DNA of 64,000 nt from Rhodocyclales bacterium (GCA_016235165.1 JACRLX010000044.1:23480-87479); one strand, 5' to 3'; shown: positions 24,570 through 34,111, numbered from the stretch's first letter. Translations and numbers: made by a program. Notes: a model not told the origin generated them from the sequence alone.

Positions 24570-25061
24570 TCAAGGACGCAGAAACTCGCGCAGGACATGC
24601 GCCGCAGGCGACCCGGCATGGAAGCGCGCCGTCCCCTTGGCGGGGATCAGGGCGACGTAGGGCGTCAGCCCGCGCCAGTCCGGATTCACCGTATGGCGCA
24701 AGGCCTGCGCGTCGCCATCGAAGGCATACAAGGCGTGGGCTCCGCGGTAGTGGCGATCCTTGATCAGATCCGCTTCCTGGCCGGCGCCGTCCATCACCAC
24801 CACCGCGAGCCGCGCCCGGGAATTCGATTGGCGCATGGCTGCCGCGAGCTGGTCGATCACCCTGGGGCAGTGCACGCAATCCGTGGTCGAAAACACCACC
24901 ACCCGCGGGTGCCCCTTCGTATGGGCCAGCTCGCGCCAGGTGTTGGCGCCGAACCCAAGCACGGCCTGCGGCGCGGCGCCTGCCGGCGCGATTGGCGCAA
25001 GCAGCGCGGCGAGGACGGCGAGCGGCCGCACCCGGCGCTCAAGGAGAGATCGGCAGGACAT
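24570..25061 (-). CDS. Exported thioredoxin-like protein with CVHC motif
   Basis: This 163-residue protein has a signal peptide and a thioredoxin-like fold. The active-site-like motif is CVHC in VVFSTTDCVHCPRVIDQL, and the cis-proline region is GLTPYVALI. The start at 25061 overlaps the end of the beta-propeller gene by 23 bases. CxxC motifs with a histidine are typical of DsbA-like oxidising proteins or metal-binding variants. In this operon it may handle copper or the cysteines of the propeller protein (SCECC). Confidence 0.75.
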   Translation of the reverse strand: MSCRSLLERRVRPLAVLAALLAPIAPAGAAPQAVLGFGANTWRELAHTKGHPRVVVFSTTDCVHCPRVIDQLAAAMRQSNSRARLAVVVMDGAGQEADLIKDRHYRGAHALYAFDGDAQALRHTVNPDWRGLTPYVALIPAKGTARFHAGSPAAHVLREFLRP

Positions 25062-26244
25062 GGATTTCCCTTGCGGTGCGCCACAGGACGCGGATGCCCG
25101 CGGGCGTCGCCAGCATGCGCGGGTGATCGTTTTCATCGCTGCTGGTTGCCAGTTCGCGCAGGGCAAAGTGGGCGCCGTCGTCGGCCGACACCCAGGCCCG
25201 CAGGCGGGTCTGCGTACCGTCGTAGCTGCGCCAGGCGATCGCCACCTGGCGGCCGGAGGCGACGACATCGGCATGTTCCGCGCGTGGGTCGGGCAGTTCC
25301 CGCGCCTCGCCCTCGGGTGAGCCCACGGGCGACAGCCGACCGTAGCGAACGGCGGCGCGGCCGGCCTTTTCGCCGAACCAGACCGCGTGGTAGCCGCCCT
25401 GGGTCGAGGCAGCGAGCCCCGGTCCGTGATGGGGGCAGGCATCGAGCTTCCAGTCGTCGAAGCTGGCGCGCACCGGAGCCTTGTCCCCGCCGAGGATGGC
25501 GAAGGCGTGATCGCGGACGTTGGGTTCGAACACATGGCGCCACATCGCCGCCAGCCCGCCCTCGGGCGTTGGCGCCACGGCGATGCGGCAGCACTCGCAG
25601 CTGTGGTCGGCGAGCTTGATGTCGGGCCCGAAGCTGAGGCCGCCATCGCGCGACTCGTTGCGGTAGATGGCCGCGCCGGCATAGGCGCTCTTCGCGGAAG
25701 CGGTGCCAGCCGCGTTCGCGGCCAGCACTTGGTCGCGCTTGTCGATCCAGACCACATGCAGCACGCCGGCACGGTCGAAAGCCAGCGACTCGAAGCGATG
25801 GGTGATCAGCTGGCGGTCGCGATGGATGGTGAGTGGCGCGGAAAAGCTCTTGCCGCCATCGTCCGAGCGCAGCATGCGGATTTCGCCGGTGTAGGGCTTG
25901 GCCAGCGGCTGGGTATAGGAAATCACCACCCGGTCATGCGGCCCGAAGGCGATCTTGGGCCGGTTCTCGCCATCGGCGGCGATCCTGTCGTTTCCGCTGT
26001 CGAGCAGTTGCGCATCGCTCCACGTGAGGCCGAGGTCCGTGCTGGTGCGGACAAACAGCCTGCCATCGGGATTCAGCCCGACCACCCACAACAGTCCGCC
26101 GGGTGATACCGCGGCGCCGATCGCCAATCCCGGCTTGGCGGGCCGCGCCGCCTTGGCCGCCACCCGTGGCGTATCCCCATGCCCCTCATGGGCGGCAAGT
26201 GCCGCTGTCCAGGTGAAGGCGATCGCGGCAAGTAAGTACTTCAC
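25039..26244 (-). CDS. Exported BNR/sialidase-fold beta-propeller protein
   Basis: This 401-residue protein has a signal peptide and a short histidine-bearing N-terminus (AAHEGHGD). Several Asp-box (BNR) repeats follow, for example SxDLGLTW, SDDGGKSF and SADDGAHF, the pattern of six-bladed propellers annotated as exo-sialidases. A cysteine-dense motif, DHSCECCRIAV, is unusual for a sialidase and suggests metal binding. The start is a GTG overlapping the receptor stop (GTGA). With the TonB receptor it may act in metal uptake; glycan hydrolysis seems unlikely in this setting. Confidence 0.72.
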   Translation of the reverse strand: MKYLLAAIAFTWTAALAAHEGHGDTPRVAAKAARPAKPGLAIGAAVSPGGLLWVVGLNPDGRLFVRTSTDLGLTWSDAQLLDSGNDRIAADGENRPKIAFGPHDRVVISYTQPLAKPYTGEIRMLRSDDGGKSFSAPLTIHRDRQLITHRFESLAFDRAGVLHVVWIDKRDQVLAANAAGTASAKSAYAGAAIYRNESRDGGLSFGPDIKLADHSCECCRIAVAPTPEGGLAAMWRHVFEPNVRDHAFAILGGDKAPVRASFDDWKLDACPHHGPGLAASTQGGYHAVWFGEKAGRAAVRYGRLSPVGSPEGEARELPDPRAEHADVVASGRQVAIAWRSYDGTQTRLRAWVSADDGAHFALRELATSSDENDHPRMLATPAGIRVLWRTAREIHVLPISP

Positions 26245-28409
26245 CACGCCGCCTCGATGCCGGCATACAGGGTTCGCGGCAGGCCCGGTGACAGGGTCGG
26301 CGCGGCACCTGTCCCGCCCGCGCTGTCGGCATGGCGCTTGTCTGCCAGGTTCATGATGCGTGCGGCGACCGACAAGCCCTTCGACAAGCGATGGCTGGCG
26401 CGCAGGTTCCACAGCGCGTGTCCGGCGTATTTCCCCGTGTTCGCCGCATCGAGCCAATAGGAGCCCATCTTCACCCATTCGAGCTGGGCCGTGGTGCCCG
26501 GCGCCGGACTCCAGGTGAGGCGTGCATTGCCGAGCTGCCGGGGCGCGGATTCGATTTCCTTGCCGTTCAGGTTGGCGCCGGTGAACTGGTTGGTGATCCA
26601 GGTTTCGTAGAAATGCCTGGAATGCGACCAGGCCAGGTCAAGGCGCCATTGATTGCCGAGCGCCTTGCCCAAGCCGAGTTCCACCCCCTGGTGTTTGGTG
26701 CTGCCGTTGTTGGTGGATACCGTGGTCTGGTTGGCGGCATCGCGCTGGCTGAGGATGTCGTTGTCCTTGTTCAGCGAATAGGCGGTCAGGTCGTAGCTCC
26801 AGCCGCCAGCATCTCCCCGCAGCCCGAGTTCATACTGCTCCGCCACGATCGGCTGAAGTTGCAGTGCGTCGGTGGCCCTGGTTTGGGCCCGGGCCGCCGT
26901 CGTATCGTGCCCGGCGCGGAACAGGTTGCCTTCGCCGGGCGCGCGAAAGCCCTGGTTGTAGGAGGCATAGACGTGGGTGGCGGAAGTCAGGGCAAAGTTC
27001 GCCCCCAGCTTGGGGCTGGCCCTGGAGAAGGACCGCGAACTGCCCGCGTTCTGCCAGTAATGCTTGGCGCCGAACACCAGATCGCCTGCGGCCAGGTTGT
27101 TGCTGGCCTTGTAGCCCATGCTGTCATAGCGCAGCGCCGCCGTCAGGCGCAGGTTTTCCGCCGCAGAAAACTCGAAATGCAGATAGGGCGAGGCGCTGTG
27201 ATAGCTTACGTCGTAGTCGTAGATGCGCGGACCCACGGCATAGCAGGTGAACTTCTGGGCGCTGGTCGCCGTGCCGGCCACGTTGCATCCGGTGAAGCTC
27301 AATGCATCTTCGATCCGCTTTCCGGGACTGTAGTCAAGGTCGAGGCCGGCGATCAGCCTCGGCCGCATGGCCCCCGCAAAGTCCCTGCGCCATTTCAGCA
27401 GCAAGCCCAGTGAGTTCACGTTTGTCTTTTCGATCCGTGGATCGCCGGTCGCGGCGGTGCTGAAGTTGTAGGAACCGTTGAGGTCCATGCTGTTGTGCCG
27501 GAAGTAGGGCGTGAGCGAGAGCAGCGTGTCGTTGCCGAGGTCCGTGTCGAGATTGGCCGAGATCCGCAGCGCTTCGACCTTGCGGTAGGCCACCGGCCGC
27601 GCATTCACGGTCGGCGTGTTTTCATACTCGAACGGGGTCAGCGCCGAGTTCGCGCCGGTCTGCTGGTCGATCCTGGTGTAGCCGAGTATGGCCTTCAGCG
27701 CGGTGTCGTTGGCGGGTGAATGGTCCCAGCGCAGATTTACGCTCCGCCGGTCGTAGGCGGTCTGGTCGCGCCAGCCGCCGGTGTGCGAGAGATTGACATC
27801 GGCGCGCAGCGCACCCTTGACCTGCCGCCCGCTGTTGGCGCTGCCCAGCAGCCGATGCCAGCCATGGCTGCCGACCTCGCCGGACAGCTCGGCGCCGCTG
27901 TCACGGTTTGGCGCGCGGGTGAGGATGTTGACCGTGCCGCCGATCGCGTCCGAGCCATACAGCGCCGAGCCGATGCCCTTCACCACTTCCACGCCGCCGG
28001 CCTGCGGCAGGTTGATCTCATAGAGCGCGTTGTGGTTGAAGAAGCCGGTGGCTCGCGTCGGTATGCCGTCTTCCAGATACAGGTAGACGGGGTCCGTGCC
28101 GATCTTCTGCCGTATGCCTGTGGTATGGCCTTCGCCGTTGGTGACATTCACCGCCACGCCGGGAATCTGCCCGAGCAGTTGCTGTGGGTGCGCAGGCGCG
28201 GTCAGCTTGATGCTGCCGGCGTCGATGACGCCGACCGATGCCGACGCTTCCGCCAGCGGCGTGGCCTCGCGCGTGCCGGTGACGGTGACTTCGGACAGCA
28301 GGGGCTGTTGCGCCCACGGTGCGGGGCTTGCCGCCGAAAACGCGGCGGCGAGCGCCACGGCGGCGGCCCGCCGACCGGGGCGCGGCAAGGGTGACGGGGT
28401 GCAGGACAT
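26241..28409 (-). CDS. TonB-dependent outer-membrane receptor
   Basis: This 722-residue receptor has a signal peptide (about residues 1-34) and a plug domain with VTVTGTREATPL as the TonB-box region. GIGSALYGSDAIGGTVNI is the conserved plug motif, and a 22-strand barrel ends in aromatic W. Two cysteines in SFTGCNVAGTA and KFTCYAVG probably form a loop disulfide. Its operon has its own TonB-ExbB-ExbD and its promoter region carries FNR- and RegA-like sites. NosA/OprC copper receptors are the obvious comparison in a nos setting, but no methionine-rich OprC site is evident, so the substrate is open. Confidence 0.9.
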   Translation of the reverse strand: MSCTPSPLPRPGRRAAAVALAAAFSAASPAPWAQQPLLSEVTVTGTREATPLAEASASVGVIDAGSIKLTAPAHPQQLLGQIPGVAVNVTNGEGHTTGIRQKIGTDPVYLYLEDGIPTRATGFFNHNALYEINLPQAGGVEVVKGIGSALYGSDAIGGTVNILTRAPNRDSGAELSGEVGSHGWHRLLGSANSGRQVKGALRADVNLSHTGGWRDQTAYDRRSVNLRWDHSPANDTALKAILGYTRIDQQTGANSALTPFEYENTPTVNARPVAYRKVEALRISANLDTDLGNDTLLSLTPYFRHNSMDLNGSYNFSTAATGDPRIEKTNVNSLGLLLKWRRDFAGAMRPRLIAGLDLDYSPGKRIEDALSFTGCNVAGTATSAQKFTCYAVGPRIYDYDVSYHSASPYLHFEFSAAENLRLTAALRYDSMGYKASNNLAAGDLVFGAKHYWQNAGSSRSFSRASPKLGANFALTSATHVYASYNQGFRAPGEGNLFRAGHDTTAARAQTRATDALQLQPIVAEQYELGLRGDAGGWSYDLTAYSLNKDNDILSQRDAANQTTVSTNNGSTKHQGVELGLGKALGNQWRLDLAWSHSRHFYETWITNQFTGANLNGKEIESAPRQLGNARLTWSPAPGTTAQLEWVKMGSYWLDAANTGKYAGHALWNLRASHRLSKGLSVAARIMNLADKRHADSAGGTGAAPTLSPGLPRTLYAGIEAAW

Positions 28410-28478
28410 GCAAATCTCCGGAACATGGGGTAGCAAAGGCAGAGCGCGCATTTTGGTGTCGGGTCCGTCGGGGCGGGT

Positions 28479-28493
28479 GTGGCAAATAGCCGC
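28479..28493. promoter_or_regulatory. Candidate RegA site before the TonB receptor
   Basis: GTGGC-AAATA-GCCGC fits GNGRC-N5-GNCGC and shares the AAAT spacer with the nosZ and HCO sites. It lies 70 bases before the receptor start. Confidence 0.5.
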
Positions 28494-28549
28494 ATGCGAC
28501 CAATTGCCGCGCGACACGATGTCGCAGGCATCGGGCTTTGCGCGGCTGG

Positions 28550-28563
28550 TTGACGGCGATCAA
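28550..28563. promoter_or_regulatory. FNR-type box between TonB receptor and FNR-like gene
   Basis: TTGACGGCGATCAA differs from TTGAT-N4-ATCAA at one position. It is about 141 bases before the receptor start. No good -10 lies at class II spacing on either side, so it could act from farther upstream or as a repressor site. Confidence 0.5.
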
Positions 28564-28608
28564 GGATGCGGCCCGCCGGCGCGGTTCACGCCGAGAAGGG
28601 CGACCGCT

Positions 28609-28719
28609 GCCGATCCGCTAGACCGGACATTCGAGAGGTACCCGAAGTGCCCGTTTTGCGGCATGGATCGCAGGGAGCATCGCCGGGCGCGCATCGACGA
28701 TGGACGCTTCAGCAACAAC
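28609..28719 (+). pseudogene. Possible remnant of a NosL-type gene
   Basis: In this frame the sequence reads RTFERYPKCPFCGMDRREH and then RARIDDGRF. The KCPxCGMDR motif followed by a DDG segment is the metal-binding start of long NosL-family proteins. The residues expected between them are partly missing and the frame then runs into unrelated sequence, with no start codon that makes sense. It lies in a 430-base gap beside nos-related genes, so a decayed NosL copy is likely. The rest of the gap (28410-28840) holds the two regulatory sites and nothing else I can recognise. Confidence 0.4.
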
Positions 28720-28840
28720 GGCCCGGCTTCGGCAAAAGTCGGGACTGGTAAAATCCGGATCGTTATTGGAGTGATCGCAATACCGTTGCAGCGATCCTTC
28801 CCCACGGGTTTGCCAGAGCGATCGTTCAGTATCCCTTTTC

Positions 28841-29566
28841 ATGATCAAGACCCCGCCACAGATCCGCTGCCAGGGCCGCAGCAACTGCAACGCCTGCGCT
28901 CTCCGCCGCGACATGGTATGCAGCGAGGTCACCCTGGAAAAACTGATCGACTTCCATGCCGGGATCGATGACTTCGAATTCGAGGCCGGCGCATCCCTGT
29001 TCGCGATGGGCGATGTGGCCGAGGCGGTGTTCTGCCTGCGCATCGGGGCGGTGAAAATGGTGCATCTGGAACCCGGCGGCAGCATGCGCATCGTGCGCGT
29101 TTTGTTGCCCGGCGACGTCGCCGGGCTCGAATCGATTTTCCGCGCCAGTCACGAGTACTCGGCGATCGCCATCGACCACGTGCGCGCCTGCCGGATTCCC
29201 ATGCCGTATTTCCTCAAGTTCATCGATAGCCACCCGACGCTGCAAATGCGCCTGATGGAACGATCCCAGACGGCGTTGAGCGAGGCACAGAACTGGCTGG
29301 CGCAGATCGTCGGCGGTGCCATGCCGGCGCGCGTGCGGCTGGCCCGCATGCTGTTGAAGCTGCGCCTCGATCGTGGCGACCGCATCTTGCGCTTTCCGGG
29401 CGAGGACATGGCGGCGATACTTGGGGTCACCTTCGAGACCGTAAGTCGGGTGACCTCGGAGTTCGTCCGCCTGGGAATCCTTTACAAGGGACACGGCGCC
29501 AGCGGCAAGCGATATTTCCGGGGCGATATCGCGGCGCTGGAAAAAATCGCCAGCGGCGACGGCTGA
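28841..29566 (+). CDS. CRP/FNR-family anaerobic regulator with FNR-like cysteines
   Basis: This 241-residue regulator has an N-terminal cysteine cluster (C10, C16, C19, C27; the spacing C16-x2-C19-x7-C27 resembles FNR). A further cysteine, in VRACRIPMPYF, aligns with FNR Cys122. A cyclic-nucleotide-type beta-roll, dimer helix and HTH follow. The recognition helix FETVSRVTSEF has the E-x2-S-R residues that read TTGAT half sites. An oxygen-labile Fe-S cluster is therefore likely, while a DNR/NO-sensing role is possible. It probably acts on the FNR-type sites in this window. It lies immediately upstream of nirN. Confidence 0.88.
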   Translation: MIKTPPQIRCQGRSNCNACALRRDMVCSEVTLEKLIDFHAGIDDFEFEAGASLFAMGDVAEAVFCLRIGAVKMVHLEPGGSMRIVRVLLPGDVAGLESIFRASHEYSAIAIDHVRACRIPMPYFLKFIDSHPTLQMRLMERSQTALSEAQNWLAQIVGGAMPARVRLARMLLKLRLDRGDRILRFPGEDMAAILGVTFETVSRVTSEFVRLGILYKGHGASGKRYFRGDIAALEKIASGDG

Positions 29567-29597
29567 ATGAAATCGGATTTTTTTGGGGTGGATAAGC

Positions 29598-31205
29598 ATG
29601 AATGCGATGACTGAACTCGTGTTGCGCCGGCTGACGTGGCTTGGCGGCCTGGCCCTCCTGTGCGCAGGATTTGGCACGGCGCTGGCCGCCGACGCCCCCG
29701 CCCTCTACCAGCAGCATTGCGCGGCCTGTCACGGTCCCGGGCGCCTCGGCCTCACCGGCCCGGCGCTGCTGCCCGAAAGCCTCGCGCGCCTGCGCAAGCC
29801 GGAGGCCGTCAAGCTCATCACCGAGGGCCGCGCGGCAACGCAGATGCTCGGTTTTGCCGATCGCCTGAAGCAGGAAGAGGTCGCCGCGCTGGCCGACTAC
29901 ATCTATACCGCCGTGTCGCCAGCGCCGACTTTTACCGAGGCCGACATCCAGGCTTCGCGCCTGGTGCATCACGCGCCGGGCAGCCTGCCGGGCAAGCCGG
30001 CCGAGCTGTTCAAGGGCGTGGACATGATGAACCTGTTCATCGTGGTCGAGACCGGCGACCACCATGTCACGCTGCTCGACGGCGACAAGCTGGAACCCAT
30101 CCACCGCTTCCCCAGCCGCTATGCGCTGCACGGCGGGCCGAAGTTCACGCCGGATGGTCGCTACGTCTTCTTTGCGTCGCGCGACGGCTGGATCAGCAAG
30201 TTCGACATCTGGAACCTCAAGGTGGTGGCCGAGATCCGCGCCGGCATCAACACCCGCAACGTCGCCGTCTCGGGCGACGGCAAGGTCCTGGCGGTGGCGA
30301 ATTACCTGCCGCACACCCTGGTGCTGCTCGATGCCGACCTCAATCTGCTCAAGGTGCACGAGGTGTGGAACAAGGAGCACAAGGAAAGCTCGCGCGTTTC
30401 CGCCGTCTATGACGCCGCACCGCGCCAGAGCTTCGTCGCCGCGCTGAAGGACGTGCCCGAGGTCTGGGAGATCAGCTACAACCCCAAGGCCGACGACATT
30501 CCGGTCGGCATGATCCACGACTTCAAGTACAAGGAGGGCAGCTTCGTTCCCGGCTTCCTCAATCCGCGGCGGACCTTCCTTGCCGAACCGCTGGACGATT
30601 TCTTCTTCACCCAGGACTATGCCGAACTCATGGGGTCGAGTCGCGAGGCCGGCCGTGGCCAGGTGGTGCACCTCGACGTGAGGAAGAAAATCGCCGACCT
30701 CAAGCTGCCCGGCATGCCGCACCTCGGTTCCGGCATCACCTGGAAGTACGCGCCGCCCGGCGGTGCCGAACGCACGGTGATGGCCACGCCCAATCTCAAG
30801 GAGGGCCTGGTGACGGTGATCGACATGAAGAACTGGCAGACGCTTGCGACCATTCCCACGCTGGGCCCCGGTTTCTTCATGCGCAGCCACGAGAACACGC
30901 CCTACGCGTGGACCGATTCGATGATGTCGAAGGGCAAGGACACCTTGCAGGTGATCGACAAGCGCACGCTGGAAAAGGTCGCTGAGGTGAAGACGAATCC
31001 GGGCAAGACCCTGGCCCATGTCGAGTTCACGCGCGACGGCAAATACGTGCTGGCCAGCCTGTGGGAGCGCAAGGCGGATGGCGGCGCGCTGATCGTGTTC
31101 GACGCGGCGAGTTTCAAGGAAGTCAAGCGCATCCCGATGGACAAGCCGGTCGGCAAGTACAACCTGTACAACAAGATCAACCGTTCGGAAGGTACCAGCC
31201 ACTGA
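29598..31205 (+). CDS. nirN: Heme d1-type cytochrome NirN
   Basis: NirN is a periplasmic c/d1 cytochrome that oxidises dihydro-heme d1 as the last step of heme d1 synthesis. The 535-residue protein has a signal peptide, a cytochrome c domain with CAACH and a large d1-type propeller. ALHGGPKFTPDGRYVFFASR, NYLPHTLVLLD and the ending VGKYNLYNKINRSEGTSH match NirN rather than NirS. A 27-base copy of the dispersed repeat encodes SPAPTF in the linker between the two domains. The ATG at 29598 follows a GGGTGG ribosome site. NirS itself is not in the window. Confidence 0.85.
   Translation: MNAMTELVLRRLTWLGGLALLCAGFGTALAADAPALYQQHCAACHGPGRLGLTGPALLPESLARLRKPEAVKLITEGRAATQMLGFADRLKQEEVAALADYIYTAVSPAPTFTEADIQASRLVHHAPGSLPGKPAELFKGVDMMNLFIVVETGDHHVTLLDGDKLEPIHRFPSRYALHGGPKFTPDGRYVFFASRDGWISKFDIWNLKVVAEIRAGINTRNVAVSGDGKVLAVANYLPHTLVLLDADLNLLKVHEVWNKEHKESSRVSAVYDAAPRQSFVAALKDVPEVWEISYNPKADDIPVGMIHDFKYKEGSFVPGFLNPRRTFLAEPLDDFFFTQDYAELMGSSREAGRGQVVHLDVRKKIADLKLPGMPHLGSGITWKYAPPGGAERTVMATPNLKEGLVTVIDMKNWQTLATIPTLGPGFFMRSHENTPYAWTDSMMSKGKDTLQVIDKRTLEKVAEVKTNPGKTLAHVEFTRDGKYVLASLWERKADGGALIVFDAASFKEVKRIPMDKPVGKYNLYNKINRSEGTSH
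29918..29930 (+). repeat. Dispersed 13-mer GCCAGCGCCGACT, copy in nirN
   Basis: It lies in the linker between the cytochrome c and d1 domains; 26 of 27 bases match the fccB-like copy. Confidence 0.75.
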
Positions 31206-31349
31206 GAGCTTGTGAATAAATCTACTGCGCGTGCCGGATCGGGGCTTGGGCGGTGCTCGCTATCCTCGCGTATAACCACATACGCTCCGGTAGCTGCGCT
31301 CCGGCCGCGCCCCGCTGCGGCCCGCTCGCTGCGATTTCTTCACAAGCTC
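31206..31349. repeat. MITE-like element after nirN
   Basis: GAGCTTGTGAATAAATC (31206-31222) is repeated inversely as GATTTCTTCACAAGCTC (31333-31349) with one mismatch, bounding about 144 bases. The left end abuts the nirN stop codon. The interior is GC-rich with small inverted repeats and no gene. Confidence 0.55.
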
Positions 31350-31370
31350 CGGCGGGCGGGCGGGCGCTGG

Positions 31371-31418
31371 CCCTGCCGGCTACGTAGATTCCGCAGTTCG
31401 CTGCGCGAATCACCGATA
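31371..31418 (-). repeat. Structured dispersed repeat, copy 1
   Basis: On the minus strand it reads TATCGGTG-ATTCGCGCAG, CGAA, CTGCGGAATC, then TACGTAGCC and GGCAGGG. The segment at 48215-48264 has the same layout with about 40 of 48 positions identical and a compensated stem pair. Confidence 0.55.
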
Positions 31419-31499
31419 TGTCCATGGTGGTAGGCGTGAGATGATCGCGCGTACTGGCGGGGCCTGTCCGTGATGTCGGATCGATTGGAGTCCACCCAT

Positions 31500-31670
31500 A
31501 TGCGGTCGAAGTCATTCCTGCTCCTTGCGCTGTTCCTTGGCCTGGTCTCGGCGGTGCGCGCCGACAAGCCGACCATCACGGTCAGCACCAACAACACGCC
31601 GCTGTACCCCCCGGCCGATGGCGTCGCCCTGGTGCGCAGCAGGCGACTTGGAGCACTCAAGGCGGAATAG
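31500..31670 (+). pseudogene. Short secreted ORF, probably a truncated gene
   Basis: This 56-residue frame starts with a good signal peptide ([21 protein letters not shown]), followed by [16 protein letters not shown]. It then ends in arginine-rich residues 14 bases before the kinase at 31685. The mature start looks like a periplasmic binding protein (beta strand after the leader), so this may be the stump of a solute-binding or sensor protein that once preceded the kinase. It could also be a genuine short peptide. Confidence 0.4.
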
Positions 31671-31684
31671 GCGGCGCCGACACC

Positions 31685-34030
31685 ATGTTCTCAAGGCGCA
31701 ACCGCGACTTCCTCGGACTCGACAGCCGCCTGACGCGACGCGTGCTGTCATGGGCGCTGCTGGTGGGTGGCGCTACCTCGCTGCTGGTGTCGGCGGCGGA
31801 AGCCTGGTTCAGCTATCGCGTGCGACTCGATCACCTGGAGCAGCATCTGGCGGCAGTTGCCCGGTTCTCGACGCCGGCGCTGGAAAAGAGCCTCCGGGCC
31901 TTCGACCAGGAACAGGTGATGCTGCAGGTAAACGGGCTTTCGCGCCTGCCCGAGGTTCATCTCGTGGTCCTGCAACAGCCTGGCCTGCCCGAACTGCGGC
32001 TGGGCCAGCCGGTGCCGGCCGGCGAGATCCTGGAACATGGCATTGCCCTTTATCACCGGGACGGCGAACGGCAGCGGGAGGTCGGCAGGCTGTCGCTGAT
32101 CACCGATCTGCGGCAAATCCGCGCCGAATACCTGCGTCACGGACTGATCAGCTTCGGTGCCAACGCCGTGCTGATGCTGCTCATCGTGGTGCTGTCGGTG
32201 ATGATCTACCATGAGATCGTGCGCCGGCGGCTGCGGGTGATAGCCGAGGAACTGACCAACGTGACCCCCGACGAGTTGCGTCGTTCCCCGCCCCGGCAGG
32301 CTCCGGCGGCGCTTGCGGCACGCGACGAGATCGAGGAAGTACTGGCGGCCGTGGTCGCACTGAAAGCCACGGCGGCAGGTGCGCTGCGTACGGTCGACCT
32401 GCGCAACGTCCTGCTGCACGAAAGCGAGGAGCGCTATCGCAACCTGGCGGAAAACTCCGCCGACTGGGTCTGGGCCACCGACCTGGAGGGACATCACATC
32501 TACTCCAACCAGCATGGGCTCGACATCCTGGGCAAATCCGCCGACGAGTTCATCGGCAGCGACCCGCTGCCACTGGTGCATCCCGACGACCGGATGAAGT
32601 TCGCCGAAACCCTCAGCCGTGCCATCGGCGACAGGCGAGGCTGGAAGGGCGTGGTGATCCGCTGGCAGGCGGCGGATGGCGGCTACCGCAACCTCGAATC
32701 GAATGCCTCGCCGATCTTCGACGGCGAGGGTGGCCTGCTGGGCTTCCAGGGTGTCGACCGGGATGTCACCAAGCGCCTGCGTACCGAGGCGGAACTCGAA
32801 CAGCATCGCACCCGCCTGGAGGAACAGGTGCTGGCGCGGACCTGCGAGCTGGCCGAGGCCAAGGAGGCGGCGGAGGCGGCGAACATCGCCAAGAGCGCCT
32901 TCCTCGCCAACATGAGCCACGAAATCCGCACGCCGATGAACGGCATCGTCGGCATGGCCCACCTGTTGCGGCGTGGTGGCGTGACGCCGCAGCAGGCGCA
33001 TCAACTGGACAACATCGATAGCGCCGCCGAGCACCTGCTGGAGATCATCAACGACATTCTCGACATTTCCAAGATCGAGGCCGGCAAGTTCAAGCTGGAG
33101 TCGCTGCCGCTCGACATTCCGGGTCTGCTGCACAAGGTCGGTGCGATGTTGTCGGAGCGGGCAAGGGCCAAGGGCATACGTTTGGCAATCGACGCCGCTT
33201 CGCTTCCGGATCGCCTCATCGGCGACCCGACGCGCCTGCAGCAGGCCTTGCTCAATTATGCCAACAACGCCCTGAAATTTACCGAGACGGGAACGGTCAC
33301 GCTGCGCGCCACCTCGGGCGGCGACGAAGCCGAAGCGGCGACGATCCTGTTCGAGGTCATCGACACCGGCGTCGGGATTGCCCCGGAAATCATTCCTCGC
33401 CTGTTCGGTGCCTTCGAACAGGCCGACAACTCGACCACCCGCAAGTACGGCGGCACCGGGCTCGGCCTGGCGATCACGCGGCGCCTGGCCGAACTGATGG
33501 GAGGCAAAGTCGGCGTCGATAGCACGCCGAACGTCGGCAGCCGCTTCTGGTTCAGCGCCCGTTTGCGCCGCGGGGCAGATGCCGCCGCCGCCAGCACCGC
33601 CGGTGCCGCGACGGATGCGGAGCAGCAGATTCGCCTTGGCTTCTCCGGCCGGCGCATCCTGGTGGTCGACGACGAACCGGTCAATCTCGAAGTGGCGCGC
33701 ATGCTGATCGAGGAATCCGGCCTCGCGGTGGATACGGCGGAGGATGGCGAGCGGGCCTGCGCCATGGCGGCCACGGCGGCCTATGCCCTGATCCTGATGG
33801 ACATGCAGATGCCACGCATGGACGGGCTCGACGCCACGCGCCGCATCCGCGGGAATCCCGCATGCGCGCGGACTCCCATCGTCGCCATGACGGCGAACGC
33901 CTTCGCCGATGACCGGGCGCGCTGCCTGGAAGCCGGCATGGACGACTTTCTCGCCAAGCCCTTCGATCCGGCGTTGCTGTTCGAGACCCTGCTGCGCGGA
34001 TTGCGCCGTGCGCAGGCGGCGACGGCGTGA
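31685..34030 (+). CDS. Hybrid sensor histidine kinase (PAS, HisKA, ATPase, receiver)
   Basis: This 781-residue protein has two membrane helices (about residues 20-40 and 155-178) bounding a periplasmic domain of about 115 residues. A linker and a PAS domain (about 250-370, [16 protein letters not shown]) follow. The phosphoacceptor is H418 in [16 protein letters not shown]. The ATPase domain has [14 protein letters not shown] and the C-terminal receiver has its aspartate in [12 protein letters not shown]. It is likely a phosphorelay sensor with an unknown periplasmic ligand. The upstream short secreted frame may be a remnant of a paired protein. Confidence 0.93.
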   Translation: MFSRRNRDFLGLDSRLTRRVLSWALLVGGATSLLVSAAEAWFSYRVRLDHLEQHLAAVARFSTPALEKSLRAFDQEQVMLQVNGLSRLPEVHLVVLQQPGLPELRLGQPVPAGEILEHGIALYHRDGERQREVGRLSLITDLRQIRAEYLRHGLISFGANAVLMLLIVVLSVMIYHEIVRRRLRVIAEELTNVTPDELRRSPPRQAPAALAARDEIEEVLAAVVALKATAAGALRTVDLRNVLLHESEERYRNLAENSADWVWATDLEGHHIYSNQHGLDILGKSADEFIGSDPLPLVHPDDRMKFAETLSRAIGDRRGWKGVVIRWQAADGGYRNLESNASPIFDGEGGLLGFQGVDRDVTKRLRTEAELEQHRTRLEEQVLARTCELAEAKEAAEAANIAKSAFLANMSHEIRTPMNGIVGMAHLLRRGGVTPQQAHQLDNIDSAAEHLLEIINDILDISKIEAGKFKLESLPLDIPGLLHKVGAMLSERARAKGIRLAIDAASLPDRLIGDPTRLQQALLNYANNALKFTETGTVTLRATSGGDEAEAATILFEVIDTGVGIAPEIIPRLFGAFEQADNSTTRKYGGTGLGLAITRRLAELMGGKVGVDSTPNVGSRFWFSARLRRGADAAAASTAGAATDAEQQIRLGFSGRRILVVDDEPVNLEVARMLIEESGLAVDTAEDGERACAMAATAAYALILMDMQMPRMDGLDATRRIRGNPACARTPIVAMTANAFADDRARCLEAGMDDFLAKPFDPALLFETLLRGLRRAQAATA

Positions 34031-34111
34031 CGCCCGAGCGGCGCGGCGGGCCTATACTTCGCTGATCGAGGTGCCGCCTTCGCCGGCGCCGACGCTTCGG
34101 GGAGCCGGACC

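Noticed and set aside
29598..31205. Calling this gene nirS
   Set aside because: Its sequence blocks and C-terminal end match NirN, and NirS-type active-site segments are not seen.
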